Part shown: positions 16,827 through 26,831 of the stretch, one piece after another
Position numbering within the stretch: the first letter of the stretch is position 1
How the letters are laid out: each line of letters opens with the position of its first letter
Source of the DNA: Sphingomonas sp. AOB5
GTDB lineage: Bacteria > Pseudomonadota > Alphaproteobacteria > Sphingomonadales > Sphingomonadaceae
DNA length: 64,000 nt
Direction: 5' to 3'
Assembly (NCBI RefSeq): GCF_029433115.1
Contig: NZ_JARNTV010000004.1
Location: forward strand, 1 to 64,000
Program-made: the position numbers and the translations under genes
Notes under the pieces: model-generated
What the model saw: only the letters and a program-made list of their open reading frames with translations
Databases searched by the model: none
Told to the model about the DNA's origin: nothing

Positions 16827-17720
16827 TCAGATCCGCTCGCCGCTAAGGCGCTGACACACCATGTCGAGCTGATCGAGCGTGGAATAGCTCAGCATCAGCG
16901 TGCCGCCCTTCGGCCCGTGATTGATGCGGACATTCAAGCCCAGCACATCGCCAAGCTGATGCTCGAGCGCCTGGATATCGGTGTCGCGGCCCGGCGCCTC
17001 GCCCTTTCGCCGCGGCTTGGCATCGCGCGCCAGCTTCTCGGCCTCGCGCACGGTCAGCCCCTTGTCGGCGACCAGCCGCGCCAGCTTCTCCGCATCGGGC
17101 GCACCGATCAGCGCGCGCGCATGGCCCATCTCGATCGCGCCCGCGAGCAACAGTTCGCGCACGCCGCCGGGCAGGTCGAGCAGCCGCAACAGGTTCGCGA
17201 CATGGCTGCGCGACTTGTGGACGATCTTGCCCAGCGCTTCCTGCGTATGGCCGAACTCCTTGATCAGCCGCGCATAGCCCTCGGCCTCTTCGATCGCGTT
17301 CAGGTCCTGGCGCTGGATATTCTCGATCAGCGCGATCTCGAACGTCTCGGCGTCGTTCAGCTCGCGGATGATGACCGGCACTTCATGGAGCCGCGCCCGC
17401 TGCGCCGCGCGCCAGCGGCGTTCGCCAGCGACGATCTGATAATTATGCCCATGCGGCCGCACGAAGATCGGCTGGATCAGCCCCTTCGACGCGATCGACT
17501 TGGCCAGCTCCTCCAGCGCATCCTCGTCGAACTGGCGGCGCGGCTGATCCGGGTGCGGCGTCAGCGAGCTGACCGGCAGCATGCGGATTCCCGAACTCGC
17601 ATCGGGCGTGCCGGTGACGGGCGCTTCGGGAATATTGTCGCCAAGCAGCGAGCTGAGGCCGCGGCCGAGGCCGGGACGAGGCTTGCGGGCGGCGGGCGTG
17701 GCGGGAGTCTCTTCGCTCAT
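16827..17720 (-). CDS. parB: chromosome-partitioning protein ParB
   Basis: CTP-dependent DNA clamp that loads at parS and spreads along flanking DNA to organise and segregate the origin region. 297 residues. After a short tail with RPGLGRGLSSLLGD come the CTPase boxes (DQPRRQFDEDALEELAKSI, IVAGERRWRAAQRA), the helix-turn-helix ALGKIVHKSRSHVANLLRLL and a C-terminal dimer domain (LDQLDMVCQRLSGERI). Last gene of the leftward operon; its start overlaps parA by 4 bases. Candidate parS sites lie 0.8, 1.3 and 3.3 kb upstream. Confidence 0.97.
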   Translation of the reverse strand: MSEETPATPAARKPRPGLGRGLSSLLGDNIPEAPVTGTPDASSGIRMLPVSSLTPHPDQPRRQFDEDALEELAKSIASKGLIQPIFVRPHGHNYQIVAGERRWRAAQRARLHEVPVIIRELNDAETFEIALIENIQRQDLNAIEEAEGYARLIKEFGHTQEALGKIVHKSRSHVANLLRLLDLPGGVRELLLAGAIEMGHARALIGAPDAEKLARLVADKGLTVREAEKLARDAKPRRKGEAPGRDTDIQALEHQLGDVLGLNVRINHGPKGGTLMLSYSTLDQLDMVCQRLSGERI

Positions 17721-18502
17721 GCGGCTTTCTTGTGCTTGGGCAACCGGTCGATCACCTCGCGGGCAAGCGCGATATAGGCTTCCGATCCGGGGCATTTATA
17801 ATCGTAGATCAGCGCGGGCAGCCCATGGCTGGGCGCTTCGGACAAGCGGACGTTGCGTGGGATCACCGTGTCGAACACCACGCGGCCGAGCACGGCGCGG
17901 ACATCGTCCGACACCTGATCGGTCAGCCGGTTGCGGCGATCGTACATGGTCAGCACCACGCCCAGGATCGACAGGCCGGGATTGAAGCGGCTGCGGATCC
18001 GCTCGACCGTGTTGAGCAGCTGGCTCAACCCCTCCAGCGCGAAGAACTCGCACTGCAGCGGCACGAGCAGCGCGTGCGACGCGACCATCGCGTTGATCGT
18101 CAGCAGGCCCAGCGATGGCGGGCAATCGATCAGGATCACATCCCAGCGCGCAGGATTGCCACGCGAAAGCGCCGCATCGAGCCGGTGCGTGCGCGCTTCG
18201 AACTCGATCAGCTCGATCTCGGCACCCGACAGGTCCTGCGTCGCCACGATGATATCGAGCCCCGGCACTCGCGTCGGGATCGCGACTTCCTCCAGGGTAA
18301 TCTCGTCGGTAACCAACAGATCGTAGCTCGATTGCTCGCGATCGGCGCGGGCAATGCCGAGCCCGGTCGAAGCATTGCCCTGCGGATCCAGATCGATCAG
18401 CAGCACGCGCTTGCCGATCGCCGCCAGCGCGGTGCCGACATTGATCGCGGTGGTGGTCTTTCCAACCCCGCCCTTCTGATTGGCGATAGCGATGCAGATC
18501 AT
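17717..18502 (-). CDS. parA: chromosome-partitioning ATPase ParA
   Basis: Deviant-Walker ATPase that forms a nucleoid-bound gradient pulling ParB-parS complexes. 261 residues: KGGVGKTTTAINVGTALA (signature lysine KGG plus Walker A) at the N-terminus, LLIDLDPQGNASTG (A'), VILIDCPPSLGLLTINAM (Walker B) and PRNVRLSEAPSHGLPALIYD near the C-terminus. It lacks the extra DNA-binding N-terminus of plasmid type Ia ParA, as expected for a chromosomal copy. It overlaps rsmG and parB by 4 bases each. Confidence 0.97.
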   Translation of the reverse strand: MICIAIANQKGGVGKTTTAINVGTALAAIGKRVLLIDLDPQGNASTGLGIARADREQSSYDLLVTDEITLEEVAIPTRVPGLDIIVATQDLSGAEIELIEFEARTHRLDAALSRGNPARWDVILIDCPPSLGLLTINAMVASHALLVPLQCEFFALEGLSQLLNTVERIRSRFNPGLSILGVVLTMYDRRNRLTDQVSDDVRAVLGRVVFDTVIPRNVRLSEAPSHGLPALIYDYKCPGSEAYIALAREVIDRLPKHKKAA

Positions 18503-19119
18503 CTCGGGCGTACCCTCTTCGCGACCACGATACCGGAATCCGGCGACGTGATGCTCGGTTCCACGTGAAACGCACCCTGCCATGTGCGGCGCGCGGCTTC
18601 CACCTCCGATTGCGCGTTTCGCCCTTTCGGAAGCACCCAGACTGTGGATGAGTCTGTGCAATGCTGTGCACCGGCGAACAATTTGCCGAGCTCGGCCACC
18701 GCACGGGCGGAAATGACGGCGGCGGGCTGCTTTGGCCGGCAGGACTCGACCTTGCTGCCGATCACTTCGACGCGATCGGCAAGCCCGAGCTGATCCGCCG
18801 CCGCACGGAGGAACTCCACCCGCCGGGCTCGCGGTTCGACCAGCATAACGGGCCGATCGGTCAGGACGGCGACCACCAGACCGGGAAGGCCGGCCCCCGA
18901 ACCGATATCGAGCCACAGCCCCTTGGCTTCGACCGCCAGCGGAATCAGCTGCGCGGAATCGACCAGATGCCGTGCCCATAGCTCTCCCAGCGTCGAGGCC
19001 GCGATCAGATTCTGCTCACTGGCACCTGCGACGAGGATATCTGCGAAGTGCGATAGCTGCGTTTCACGTGAAACACCGAACTGCTCGCGCACCCAGTTTC
19101 TGGCTTCTTCCTCGGTCAC
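18499..19119 (-). CDS. rsmG: 16S rRNA (guanine-527-N7) methyltransferase RsmG
   Basis: Uses S-adenosylmethionine to methylate G527 of 16S rRNA. 206 residues; the SAM-binding loop is [18 protein letters not shown], with [20 protein letters not shown] as motif II and [12 protein letters not shown] downstream. The gene carries two parS-like palindromes in its coding sequence, one near each end (19061-19074 encoding VSRET and 18558-18571 encoding FHVE). It overlaps mnmG and parA by 4 bases each. Confidence 0.95.
   Translation of the reverse strand: MTEEEARNWVREQFGVSRETQLSHFADILVAGASEQNLIAASTLGELWARHLVDSAQLIPLAVEAKGLWLDIGSGAGLPGLVVAVLTDRPVMLVEPRARRVEFLRAAADQLGLADRVEVIGSKVESCRPKQPAAVISARAVAELGKLFAGAQHCTDSSTVWVLPKGRNAQSEVEAARRTWQGAFHVEPSITSPDSGIVVAKRVRPR
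18558..18571. promoter_or_regulatory. parS site within rsmG 3' part
   Basis: GTTCCACGTGAAAC: one difference from the consensus core GTTTCACGTGAAAC; the central CACGTG palindrome is intact. It lies 0.8 kb upstream of the parB start, inside rsmG. Confidence 0.8.
19061..19074. promoter_or_regulatory. parS site within rsmG 5' part (exact consensus)
   Basis: GTTTCACGTGAAAC, the perfect parS core, within CGTTTCACGTGAAACA. It lies near the start of rsmG, about 9.5 kb from the putative origin, which matches the distance scale known for Caulobacter parS. Confidence 0.92.
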
Positions 19120-20948
19120 GCAGCCGACTTTCGTGCATGGAGCAGGATCGCGGAGAGTGCTGCGGGCGTAATTCCACGGACGCGTGAAGCCGTACCCAGT
19201 GTCTCCGGACGTGCTGCGCTGAGTCGCTCGACCATCTCGTTGGAGAGGCCGGGGATCGCGCTGAACATGAGCTGGGGCGAGAGACGCACCGCGTCATTGG
19301 CACGAAGCTGGGCCACCTCGCCTTCCTGACGCTCCAGATAAGGGGCGTAGCGCTGGTCCTCGACATACTCCGCAAGAATGGCGGGGTCACAGTCTACCCC
19401 GGCAGAGACATGGTCGAGCTGCACGCCCGGGAAGCGAAGCCAGTCCCGGGCGGGACGGCGCGCACCATCGAGCGCCACCGGGGCACCCCGGCCATGCAGA
19501 ACGCTGGCGGTGATCTGTTCGCCGAACCCGGCATCGAGCACCTCTCGAGCTTCCCGCCGGGCCTGCTGATGGGCGAGCCGCTCGGCACTCAGGCATCCGG
19601 TCGCTTCGGCAATCGGACCCAGCCGCGTCTCGGCATTGTCGGCGCGCAGGCGCAGGCGATACTCGGCGCGGGCGGTCAGCATCCGATAGGGTTCGGTCAC
19701 GCCCTGCAGCACCAGATCGTCGATCATGACGCCAAGATAGCTGGTGGCACGGTCGAGGATCAGCGGGGGCAGCGCGCAGGCATGGGCCGCGGCATTGAGG
19801 CCGGCGATCAGCCCCTGCCCCGCCGCTTCCTCATAACCGGTCGTGCCGTTGATCTGGCCTGCGCAGAACAGGCCGGGCATGTCGGGCAGGCCCAGCGTCG
19901 CGTCGAGCGCGCGCGGGTCGATATGGTCATACTCGACCGCATAGCCCGGCGTGACGATCTCGGTCCGCTCCAGTCCGGGGATCGAGGCCACCATCACCAC
20001 CTGGATATCTACCGGCAGCGAGGTCGACATGCCGTTGGGATAAACCAGATGCGTGTCCAGACCCTCGGGTTCGAGGAAGATCTGGTGCCCGTCGCGGTCG
20101 CCGAAGCGATGGATCTTGTCTTCGATCGAGGGGCAGTAGCGCGGCCCCTGCGCGTCGATCGCGCCTGTGAACAGCGGCGACCGATCCAGCCCGGCGCGGA
20201 TCGCGTCATGGGTCGCGGCATTGGTCCGCGTCACCCCGCAATGAAGCTGTGGTAACACCCGTCCGGTGGACATGGGCGACATGAGCCACACATCCTCGTC
20301 CGAAGGCTGCTCCTCCACCCGTGCCCAATCGATGGTCCGCCCGTCGAGCCGCGGTGGGGTGCCGGTCTTGAGCCGCGCCATCGGCAGGCCGAGCGCTCGC
20401 AGCTGCGTCGCCATGCGGTGCGATGCGGACTCGCCGATACGCCCGCCGTCCAGCCGCTCCTCACCCCGGAAGATACGTCCGCCAAGGAAAGTACCGGTCG
20501 CCAACACGACCGATCGACATGCCAGCCGAACGCCGTCTGCCAGTTCGACCCCCGCAATCGCCCCGCCCTCGAGGATCAGTGCTGCGGCCTCGCCTTCGAT
20601 CAGGGTCAGGTTAGACTGCGCCTTGAGCATCGTCTGGATCGCCGCCGCATAGCGCGTACGGTCCGCCTGAACGCGCGGCCCCTGCACCGCGGTGCCCTTG
20701 CTGCGGTTGAGCATGCGGTAATGGATGGCCGCCGCATCGGCCGCCCGCGCGATCAGCCCGTCGAACGCATCGGTCTCACGTACCAGATGTCCCTTGCCGA
20801 GCCCCCCGATTGCCGGGTTGCACGACATGGCGCCGAGCTTGGTCAGGTCGAAGCTCAGTAATGCGGTGCGTGCGCCACGGCGTGCCGAAGCTGCCGCAGC
20901 CTCAGTTCCCGCATGACCTCCACCGATGACGATAACGTCGAATTCCAT
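19116..20948 (-). CDS. mnmG: tRNA uridine-5-carboxymethylaminomethyl modification enzyme MnmG (GidA)
   Basis: FAD- and NADH-dependent partner of MnmE that adds carboxymethylaminomethyl groups to wobble U34 of tRNAs. 610 residues. The FAD motif is [20 protein letters not shown] at the N-terminus; [18 protein letters not shown] and [14 protein letters not shown] are family blocks, as is [20 protein letters not shown] near residue 360. The C-terminal helical domain carries [11 protein letters not shown]. It lies in the mnmE-mnmG-rsmG-parA-parB operon, 56 bases after mnmE, and that gap contains a parS palindrome. Confidence 0.97.
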   Translation of the reverse strand: MEFDVIVIGGGHAGTEAAAASARRGARTALLSFDLTKLGAMSCNPAIGGLGKGHLVRETDAFDGLIARAADAAAIHYRMLNRSKGTAVQGPRVQADRTRYAAAIQTMLKAQSNLTLIEGEAAALILEGGAIAGVELADGVRLACRSVVLATGTFLGGRIFRGEERLDGGRIGESASHRMATQLRALGLPMARLKTGTPPRLDGRTIDWARVEEQPSDEDVWLMSPMSTGRVLPQLHCGVTRTNAATHDAIRAGLDRSPLFTGAIDAQGPRYCPSIEDKIHRFGDRDGHQIFLEPEGLDTHLVYPNGMSTSLPVDIQVVMVASIPGLERTEIVTPGYAVEYDHIDPRALDATLGLPDMPGLFCAGQINGTTGYEEAAGQGLIAGLNAAAHACALPPLILDRATSYLGVMIDDLVLQGVTEPYRMLTARAEYRLRLRADNAETRLGPIAEATGCLSAERLAHQQARREAREVLDAGFGEQITASVLHGRGAPVALDGARRPARDWLRFPGVQLDHVSAGVDCDPAILAEYVEDQRYAPYLERQEGEVAQLRANDAVRLSPQLMFSAIPGLSNEMVERLSAARPETLGTASRVRGITPAALSAILLHARKSAA

Positions 20949-20987
20949 GCCCGCGCGCTACTGGAGCGGACGGCCCGCGTCAAAACT

Positions 20988-21001
20988 GTTCCACGTGGAA
21001 C
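20988..21001. promoter_or_regulatory. parS site between mnmE and mnmG
   Basis: GTTCCACGTGGAAC, a perfect 14-base palindrome with symmetric changes in both arms relative to the consensus GTTTCACGTGAAAC. It occupies most of the 56-base mnmE-mnmG gap, so ParB binding here could also influence mnmG expression. Confidence 0.8.
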
Positions 21002-21004
21002 GTG

Positions 21005-22279
21005 CTATTTGCCGATGCAGAAGCGCGAGAAGAGTGCGTCGAGCATCGCTTCCACATCCGCACGACCGGTGATCGCATCGAAAGCACGCAGCGCGGACCG
21101 TAGTTGTTCGGCCACCAGCAGCATGTCCGCCTCGCTCGCGGCGGCGCGCAATGCAGTGCCGGCAAGCGCCGCAAGATCCCGTTGGCGTCGGTTCAACGCA
21201 AGCCGGTCGCCGGGCAACAGCGATGCGCCCAGTTCCGCCATCGTGCTCCAGAGCTCAGCCATTCCCTCACCCGTTGCCGCCGACACGGCGGTACGACCGA
21301 GAGCCCGCTCACGCCCAGCCTCATCGCTTCGCGGCAGCAGGTGGATCACCGCGGGATGCTCTGGTGGCGCCTCATCGCCGAGCCACAACAGGATATCGGC
21401 TTCGCCCATCGCATCGCGCGCAAGGCCGACGCCGATCCGCTCGACCGGATCGGCCGTCTCGGTCAGCCCCGCCGTATCGATCAGCAGCCAGGCGATCCCA
21501 TCGCGCACCACCGGCGCTTCGATCCGGTCGCGCGTCGTCCCCGCGATCGGCGAGACGATCGCTGCGCTGCGATCCGTCATCGCATTGAGCAACGTCGACT
21601 TGCCCGCATTGGGCGGCCCCGCCAACACCACGCGGATGCCGTCGCGAAGCCGCTCGACCGTCGGCTGGGCAACGATCGCCACGATCTCGTCCGCCAGCGC
21701 GAGCGCCGACATCCGAATAGCGGGCAGCGCCTCGGCTTCCGCATCGACATCTTCTTCGTCGGAGTGATCGAGCATCGCTTCGATCTGTGCCGCGATCATC
21801 AGCGTGCGGCTCGCCCAGCCTTCGACTTCGCGGCGCACCGCGCCTTCGGCCGAGCGGATCGCCGCGCGCCGCTGCGCTTCGGTCTCGGCCATCAGCAGAT
21901 CGCCCAGCCCTTCGGCTTCGCTCAGATCGATCCGGCCATTGGCCAGCGCACGGCGGGTGAACTCGCCCGGCTCGGCCGAGCGCAGCCCGGGCATCGCGGC
22001 AAGCGAAACTTCCACGGCGCGAACCACGGCGCGACCGCCATGAAGATGCAGCTCGGCCAGATCCTCGCCGGTCGCGCTGCGCGGCCCCGGAAAGATCAGC
22101 ACCAGTGCGCGGTCGAGCAACTCGCCATCATGGCGCAATGCGCGCAGCGCTGCCTGCCGCGGTGCCGGGACATCGCCGGCGAGTGCACGAACCGCATCGA
22201 ACGCGCCCGGTCCGCTAAGGCGCAGCACCGCGATCGCGGCGGGAGGCTGGCCGCTCGAGACCGCGAAGATCGTATCCAT
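21005..22279 (-). CDS. mnmE: tRNA modification GTPase MnmE (TrmE/ThdF)
   Basis: GTPase working with MnmG on wobble uridine. 424 residues with an N-terminal tetrahydrofolate-binding domain (MDTIFAVSSGQPPAAIAVLR, then LHGGRAVVRAV), a G domain with P-loop LAGPPNAGKSTLLNAMT, switch II LLIDTAGLTETAD and C-terminal RFCIGK, the CxGK motif essential for modification. At 424 residues it is slightly shorter than the usual 450. It starts 13 bases after the DUF6489 gene. Confidence 0.96.
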   Translation of the reverse strand: MDTIFAVSSGQPPAAIAVLRLSGPGAFDAVRALAGDVPAPRQAALRALRHDGELLDRALVLIFPGPRSATGEDLAELHLHGGRAVVRAVEVSLAAMPGLRSAEPGEFTRRALANGRIDLSEAEGLGDLLMAETEAQRRAAIRSAEGAVRREVEGWASRTLMIAAQIEAMLDHSDEEDVDAEAEALPAIRMSALALADEIVAIVAQPTVERLRDGIRVVLAGPPNAGKSTLLNAMTDRSAAIVSPIAGTTRDRIEAPVVRDGIAWLLIDTAGLTETADPVERIGVGLARDAMGEADILLWLGDEAPPEHPAVIHLLPRSDEAGRERALGRTAVSAATGEGMAELWSTMAELGASLLPGDRLALNRRQRDLAALAGTALRAAASEADMLLVAEQLRSALRAFDAITGRADVEAMLDALFSRFCIGK

Positions 22280-22292
22280 CGCCGTGCCGGGT

Positions 22293-22526
22293 TCAGCTCT
22301 TGGTCTTGGTCGCAGCGTCGAACATGCCGCGCCACAGATTCATGCCCGCCTCGCCCATCGGCGCCCAGGCGCGCGTCATCGTCTCGAACAGTTCGGGCGT
22401 CGCGCCCTTCTCCATCGCGTCGGTCATCATCGCGATATAGCGGTCATGGATCGGCGTCAGGTCCGGCAGACCGACTGCGCGGCGCGCTTCCTCGGGAGTG
22501 CAATCGACTTCGACATTGATCTTCAT
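22293..22526 (-). CDS. DUF6489 small protein
   Basis: 77 residues matching the DUF6489 family of alphaproteobacteria, recognised from MKINVEVDCTPEEARRAVGL and PDLTPIHDRYIAMMTDAMEK. The middle and C-terminal parts are amphipathic helices (TMTRAWAPMGEAGMNLWRGM), which resembles polyhydroxyalkanoate-associated or phasin-like helical proteins, but no function is established. It is first in the leftward operon with mnmE; start ATG at 22526 with AGAAGAAC just upstream. Confidence 0.8.
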   Translation of the reverse strand: MKINVEVDCTPEEARRAVGLPDLTPIHDRYIAMMTDAMEKGATPELFETMTRAWAPMGEAGMNLWRGMFDAATKTKS

Positions 22527-22562
22527 GGTTCTTCTCCCCGAAGCGCGTGCTAAGCTCGGACC

Positions 22563-23039
22563 ATGATCTATGCGCGCGACTGGGGCATTGTGACAACGCC
22601 CATCGGATCGATCCGCATCGAAGGCGACGAGCGGACGATCCAGCGGATCAATGTGCTGCGCGAACGCGAAGCGGCGCGACGGCCCGATCGTCCCGCGGTC
22701 CTCGCCGCCGCCGAGCAGCTCGAGGCCTGGTTCGAGGGCGAGCTGAGAGCATTCGATCTGGCGCTGAAGCCCGCGGCCAGCCCGCGCGGCCAGGTGCTAC
22801 GCGATGGGCTCATCGCGGTCGGCTATGGTGAGACGATCAGCTATGGCGGACTGGCCACGCGGCTCGCATCCGGTCCCCGCGCGATCGGCCAGCTCTGCTC
22901 GCGCAATCCCTTCCCGATCGTCGTTCCCTGCCACCGCGTGCTCGGCACCGGAACGCTGGGCCATTATTCAGCCGGCGACGGCATTTCAACGAAGCAATGG
23001 CTGCTCGACCATGAGCAGCGCCACGGAGGCAAGCCATGA
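22563..23039 (+). CDS. ogt: methylated-DNA-protein cysteine methyltransferase
   Basis: Suicidal repair protein that moves alkyl groups from O6-alkylguanine to its own cysteine. 158 residues with the active-site block FPIVVPCHRVLGTGTLGHYS (PCHR cysteine near residue 121), the arginine-finger/HTH region GYGETISYGGLA and the recognition loop AIGQLCSRNP. It is a stand-alone Ogt-type protein without the Ada N-domain. It overlaps the next gene by 4 bases. Confidence 0.93.
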   Translation: MIYARDWGIVTTPIGSIRIEGDERTIQRINVLREREAARRPDRPAVLAAAEQLEAWFEGELRAFDLALKPAASPRGQVLRDGLIAVGYGETISYGGLATRLASGPRAIGQLCSRNPFPIVVPCHRVLGTGTLGHYSAGDGISTKQWLLDHEQRHGGKP

Positions 23040-23728
23040 CGATGATTCCGGTGACCACGCTGGAAGGCGATACCGCCTTCGCCGCCTATTGCGCCGAGCC
23101 GGCCGGTACGCCGCGCGGCGCGATCGTCGTGATTCAGGAGATTTTCGGCGTAAATCAAGGGATTAGGCAGAAATGCGACCGGCTGGCCGCCGATGGCTGG
23201 CTCGCGCTCGCACCAGATCTCTTCTGGCGGCTGAAGCCCGGCATCCAGCTCGACCCCGATACGCCCGCCCAGTTCCAGGAAGCGCTGGAATGGATGGGCA
23301 AGTTCAATCAGGACGCCGGCATCCGCGATATCGAAGCGACGATCCGCGTCGCGCGCGAGAAGAGCGGCGGCAAGGTCGGCGTGGTCGGTTACTGTCTGGG
23401 CGGGCGCCTCGCCTATATGACTGCGGCCCGCACCGATGTGGATGCCAGCGTCGGCTATTATGGCGTAGGGCTGGATGGGTTGCTGGGCGAGAAGCACGGC
23501 ATCGCCAACCCGTTGCTGCTCCACATCCCCGAGGAAGATCATTTCGTCGACAAGGCGGCACAAGCCGCGATCCATGCCGGCCTCGACGATCACCCCAAGG
23601 TCACGCTGTTCGACTATCCCGGCGAGGACCATGGCTTCGCGACCGAGATGGGCAAGCGCCGCTCGCCGGAATCCGCCGATCTGGCGGATGCGCGGACCGC
23701 GGCGTTCTTCGCGAACAATCTGGGTTAG
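23036..23728 (+). CDS. dienelactone hydrolase family protein
   Basis: Alpha/beta hydrolase of 230 residues. The nucleophile motif is GVVGYCLGGRLAYM (cysteine near 122, as in true dienelactone hydrolases), the Asp region is EEDHFVDKAAQ and the catalytic His is in PGEDHGFATEMG. The family opens 4-carboxymethylene-butenolides, but many chromosomal members have other ester substrates; no aromatic-degradation genes are nearby. Its ATG overlaps the ogt stop. Its own stop TAG overlaps by two bases the stop of the AT-rich regulator gene on the other strand. Confidence 0.88.
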   Translation: MTMIPVTTLEGDTAFAAYCAEPAGTPRGAIVVIQEIFGVNQGIRQKCDRLAADGWLALAPDLFWRLKPGIQLDPDTPAQFQEALEWMGKFNQDAGIRDIEATIRVAREKSGGKVGVVGYCLGGRLAYMTAARTDVDASVGYYGVGLDGLLGEKHGIANPLLLHIPEEDHFVDKAAQAAIHAGLDDHPKVTLFDYPGEDHGFATEMGKRRSPESADLADARTAAFFANNLG

Positions 23729-24246
23729 ACGAAATTTGCTATTCTCAGCGATCTTTCCAGCGTGGCAACATTGCGCGGTTGGTTGTTATCAAGCGCATTA
23801 AAATAGTGACTCACAGCTCCGACAACTGGCTCGAGCACTGACCGATTATCCACCATGAAAGAGAACGCCAGTTGTCCCTTTTGCGTCAATTCGACAAGCT
23901 GTTCTGGCTCGCAATAGGTTACCCTATCCTTCGAAACCACGAACAATGACGCCTTTCGGGCAAACTCTGCCAAACTGTCGATGTCATAAGGGAGCTCAGT
24001 AACTCTTACAAACGTCGCTATTGCCTCGGAGACGCGTTTCGGACGTGAGCCGAGTTCCAGAAGGCGATTTATGGCGCGAAGTACGACCAGATCGCGAAAC
24101 GTATAAGCTCGCCACTTTCCATGATGAGCGGGGCCACCATTCTCTCGAACGAACGTTCCCGACCGCTCAAGATAGTTTAGCATTAGATTCGTCTTGAAGC
24201 CGGCCAGACGGGCGACCTCAGATGCCGTGAAAGTTAGCCGCTCCAT
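23725..24246 (-). CDS. MerR-like transcriptional regulator in an AT-rich islet
   Basis: 173 residues. The N-terminal winged-helix is MerR-like: FTASEVARLAGFKTNLMLNY for the helix-turn-helix and KWRAYTFRDLVVLRAINRLL then ELGSRPKRVSEAI for the wing and following helices. The C-terminal half (about 90-173) matches nothing I know and may be an effector domain. An upstream TTG frame exists, but the ATG at 24246 begins the conserved part. No ribosome binding site is visible; a TACTAT box ends four bases before the start region, so a leaderless transcript is possible. A 16-base perfect palindrome (24253-24268) overlaps this promoter. Base composition is clearly more AT-rich than both neighbours, pointing to acquisition. 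Confidence 0.75.
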   Translation of the reverse strand: MERLTFTASEVARLAGFKTNLMLNYLERSGTFVRENGGPAHHGKWRAYTFRDLVVLRAINRLLELGSRPKRVSEAIATFVRVTELPYDIDSLAEFARKASLFVVSKDRVTYCEPEQLVELTQKGQLAFSFMVDNRSVLEPVVGAVSHYFNALDNNQPRNVATLERSLRIANFV

Positions 24247-24252
24247 TTTTAT

Positions 24253-24268
24253 AGTATTGCGCAATACT
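24253..24268. promoter_or_regulatory. perfect 16-base palindrome, probable operator of the MerR-like gene
   Basis: AGTATTGCGCAATACT is its own reverse complement, sits 7 bases upstream of the MerR-like start codon and overlaps its probable -10 region. The position fits an autoregulatory operator that could also serve the rightward small reading frame. Confidence 0.55.
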
Positions 24269-24359
24269 CTCTAAAAATCATCTAGATCCGTGATTTAGCT
24301 ATTTACCACAATCTGTAGTGGGTGAACTCTACGCCAACCACAACAAATGGTCAGCGTAT

Positions 24360-24551
24360 ATGAACACTGCAGAGATTTGGTCGAATGTATCCGGCCTGTG
24401 GTTTGGGAGGCTTGTCGATCCCTTAACTGGTGAACCTGATGGGGTTCTCTTCAAAGCCACTAGCCGTGGTAGTGTCATCGCTGAGATGCGATATCGGCTG
24501 CCGCTGACCCATCTGGCCTTCGCGGATCGCCTTTGCCCTACGGATCCGTGA
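24360..24551 (+). CDS. possible small protein divergent from the MerR-like gene
   Basis: A 63-residue frame from ATG (MNTAEIWSNVSGLWFGRLVD) to a TGA at 24551; an in-frame GTG at 24318 would add 14 residues. It shares the AT-richer composition of the islet and is divergent from the regulator, the usual arrangement for a regulated target. There is no family match, no clear ribosome binding site and no domain; it could be a remnant of a longer gene. Confidence 0.25.
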   Translation: MNTAEIWSNVSGLWFGRLVDPLTGEPDGVLFKATSRGSVIAEMRYRLPLTHLAFADRLCPTDP

Positions 24552-24640
24552 TCTGCCCTGCGAAACGTCGCAATCTTAGAAAAACGGCTTAAACCCCGCA
24601 CCTGTGGCGCAGGGCCCAAATCCACCATCAAACAACAATC

Positions 24641-25345
24641 TCAGGCGAACAACGGCGCCATGTCGTGCCAGCCGTCCCAGATCATCTTGGCGGCGACATA
24701 GAGGATGATCGCCAGACCGACCCATGCGATCCAGCGGTAGCGCTCGATATACTTCGCGATGATGTTAGCAGCGACACCCATCAGCGCGACGGACAGGACC
24801 AGGCCGATCACCATGATCCCGGGATGCTCGCGCGCCGCGCCGGCCACCGCGAGCACATTGTCGAGGCTCATCGAGACGTCGGCGACCGCAACGGCCCATG
24901 CAGCCGAAGCGAAGCTCTTGGCGGGCTTGATGCCGCTATGCTCGTCGCCCTCGACTTCGGGCGATCCGCCAGCAGGTGCCGCAGGCTGAAGCTCGCGATA
25001 CATTTTCCACGCGACCCACAGCAACAACAGGCCGCCGCCGAACACCAGGCCATATTCCTTGAACCGCTCGAGCCCGTAGAGCACCGCGACTGCGAACACG
25101 ATGCGGAGCAGCAGCGCAGCGAGGATGCCGATCGCGATGACCTTCTTGCGCTGATCGGCGGGCAGGCCCGCGGCCAGCGCGCCGACGATGATCGCATTGT
25201 CGCCCGCAAGCGCGATATCCAGCAGCACGACGGTCGCGAACGCGGTCAGCGCCGACGTACTGCCGATATTGCTGAAATCCGCGACGATGTGGTTCCACAG
25301 CCAGCTGAGGGACATGGCTTCGGATGCGAAATGCTTAAGGATCAT
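24641..25345 (-). CDS. TerC/YjbE-family integral membrane protein
   Basis: 234 residues with about seven membrane segments. TerC signature acidic residues lie in ATVVLLDIALAGDNAIIVGA and AVAVADVSMSLDNVLAVAGA, paired aspartate motifs within membrane spans, as in YjbE/YceF-type manganese or metal exporters. A hydrophilic loop (about 125-145) splits the protein in two halves. Family members export manganese or supply metals to exported enzymes; the substrate here is inferred only. No yybP-ykoY type leader was recognised upstream. Confidence 0.88.
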   Translation of the reverse strand: MILKHFASEAMSLSWLWNHIVADFSNIGSTSALTAFATVVLLDIALAGDNAIIVGALAAGLPADQRKKVIAIGILAALLLRIVFAVAVLYGLERFKEYGLVFGGGLLLLWVAWKMYRELQPAAPAGGSPEVEGDEHSGIKPAKSFASAAWAVAVADVSMSLDNVLAVAGAAREHPGIMVIGLVLSVALMGVAANIIAKYIERYRWIAWVGLAIILYVAAKMIWDGWHDMAPLFA

Positions 25346-25426
25346 GTCGCAGCCCTAACCCGACTTTGCGCCGCGGCAAAGCCGGGGAATTGTGGACAAT
25401 GGGGATTGCGCCGGATGACGGATGCG

Positions 25427-25457
25427 AAAAGGGCCGCGATCCCGGGGGATGCGGCCC
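25427..25457 (-). terminator. Rho-independent terminator downstream of rho
   Basis: On the minus strand: GGGCCGC-atcccccgggatc-GCGGCCC followed by TTTTCGC. The 7-pair GC stem and T-run lie about 120 bases beyond the rho stop and would end the leftward rho transcript. Confidence 0.6.
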
Positions 25458-25540
25458 ATTTTCTCTGTCAGGTCGGGCATGGGCAGAGCCCATGCCGCGT
25501 CGGTCGGCTCTTCGACCCGCCGGCCGAGCGGGAGCGAGTC

Positions 25541-25563
25541 CTGAATTAGCTTCTCTAATTCAG
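25541..25563. repeat. short hairpin CTGAATTAG-cttct-CTAATTCAG
   Basis: Perfect 9-base arms, 12 bases past the rho stop. There is no T tract, so it is more likely an mRNA 3' stability hairpin than a full terminator. Its AGCTTCTCT apex resembles the AGCTTCGCT apex of hairpins at 35610 and 45692. Confidence 0.6.
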
Positions 25564-25574
25564 GCCGCTTGCCG

Positions 25575-26831
<1,257 letters not shown>

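Noticed and set aside
20988..21001. Palindrome in the mnmE-mnmG gap as a transcription terminator
   Set aside because: There is no T tract and the sequence is a parS-type site; the genes look co-transcribed.
24590..24640. tRNA 3'-end-like GCCCAAATCCACCA near the AT-rich islet
   Set aside because: It lacks the GTTC of a T-arm and no acceptor, D or anticodon arms can be drawn, so it is not a tRNA and only weakly suggests an attachment site.
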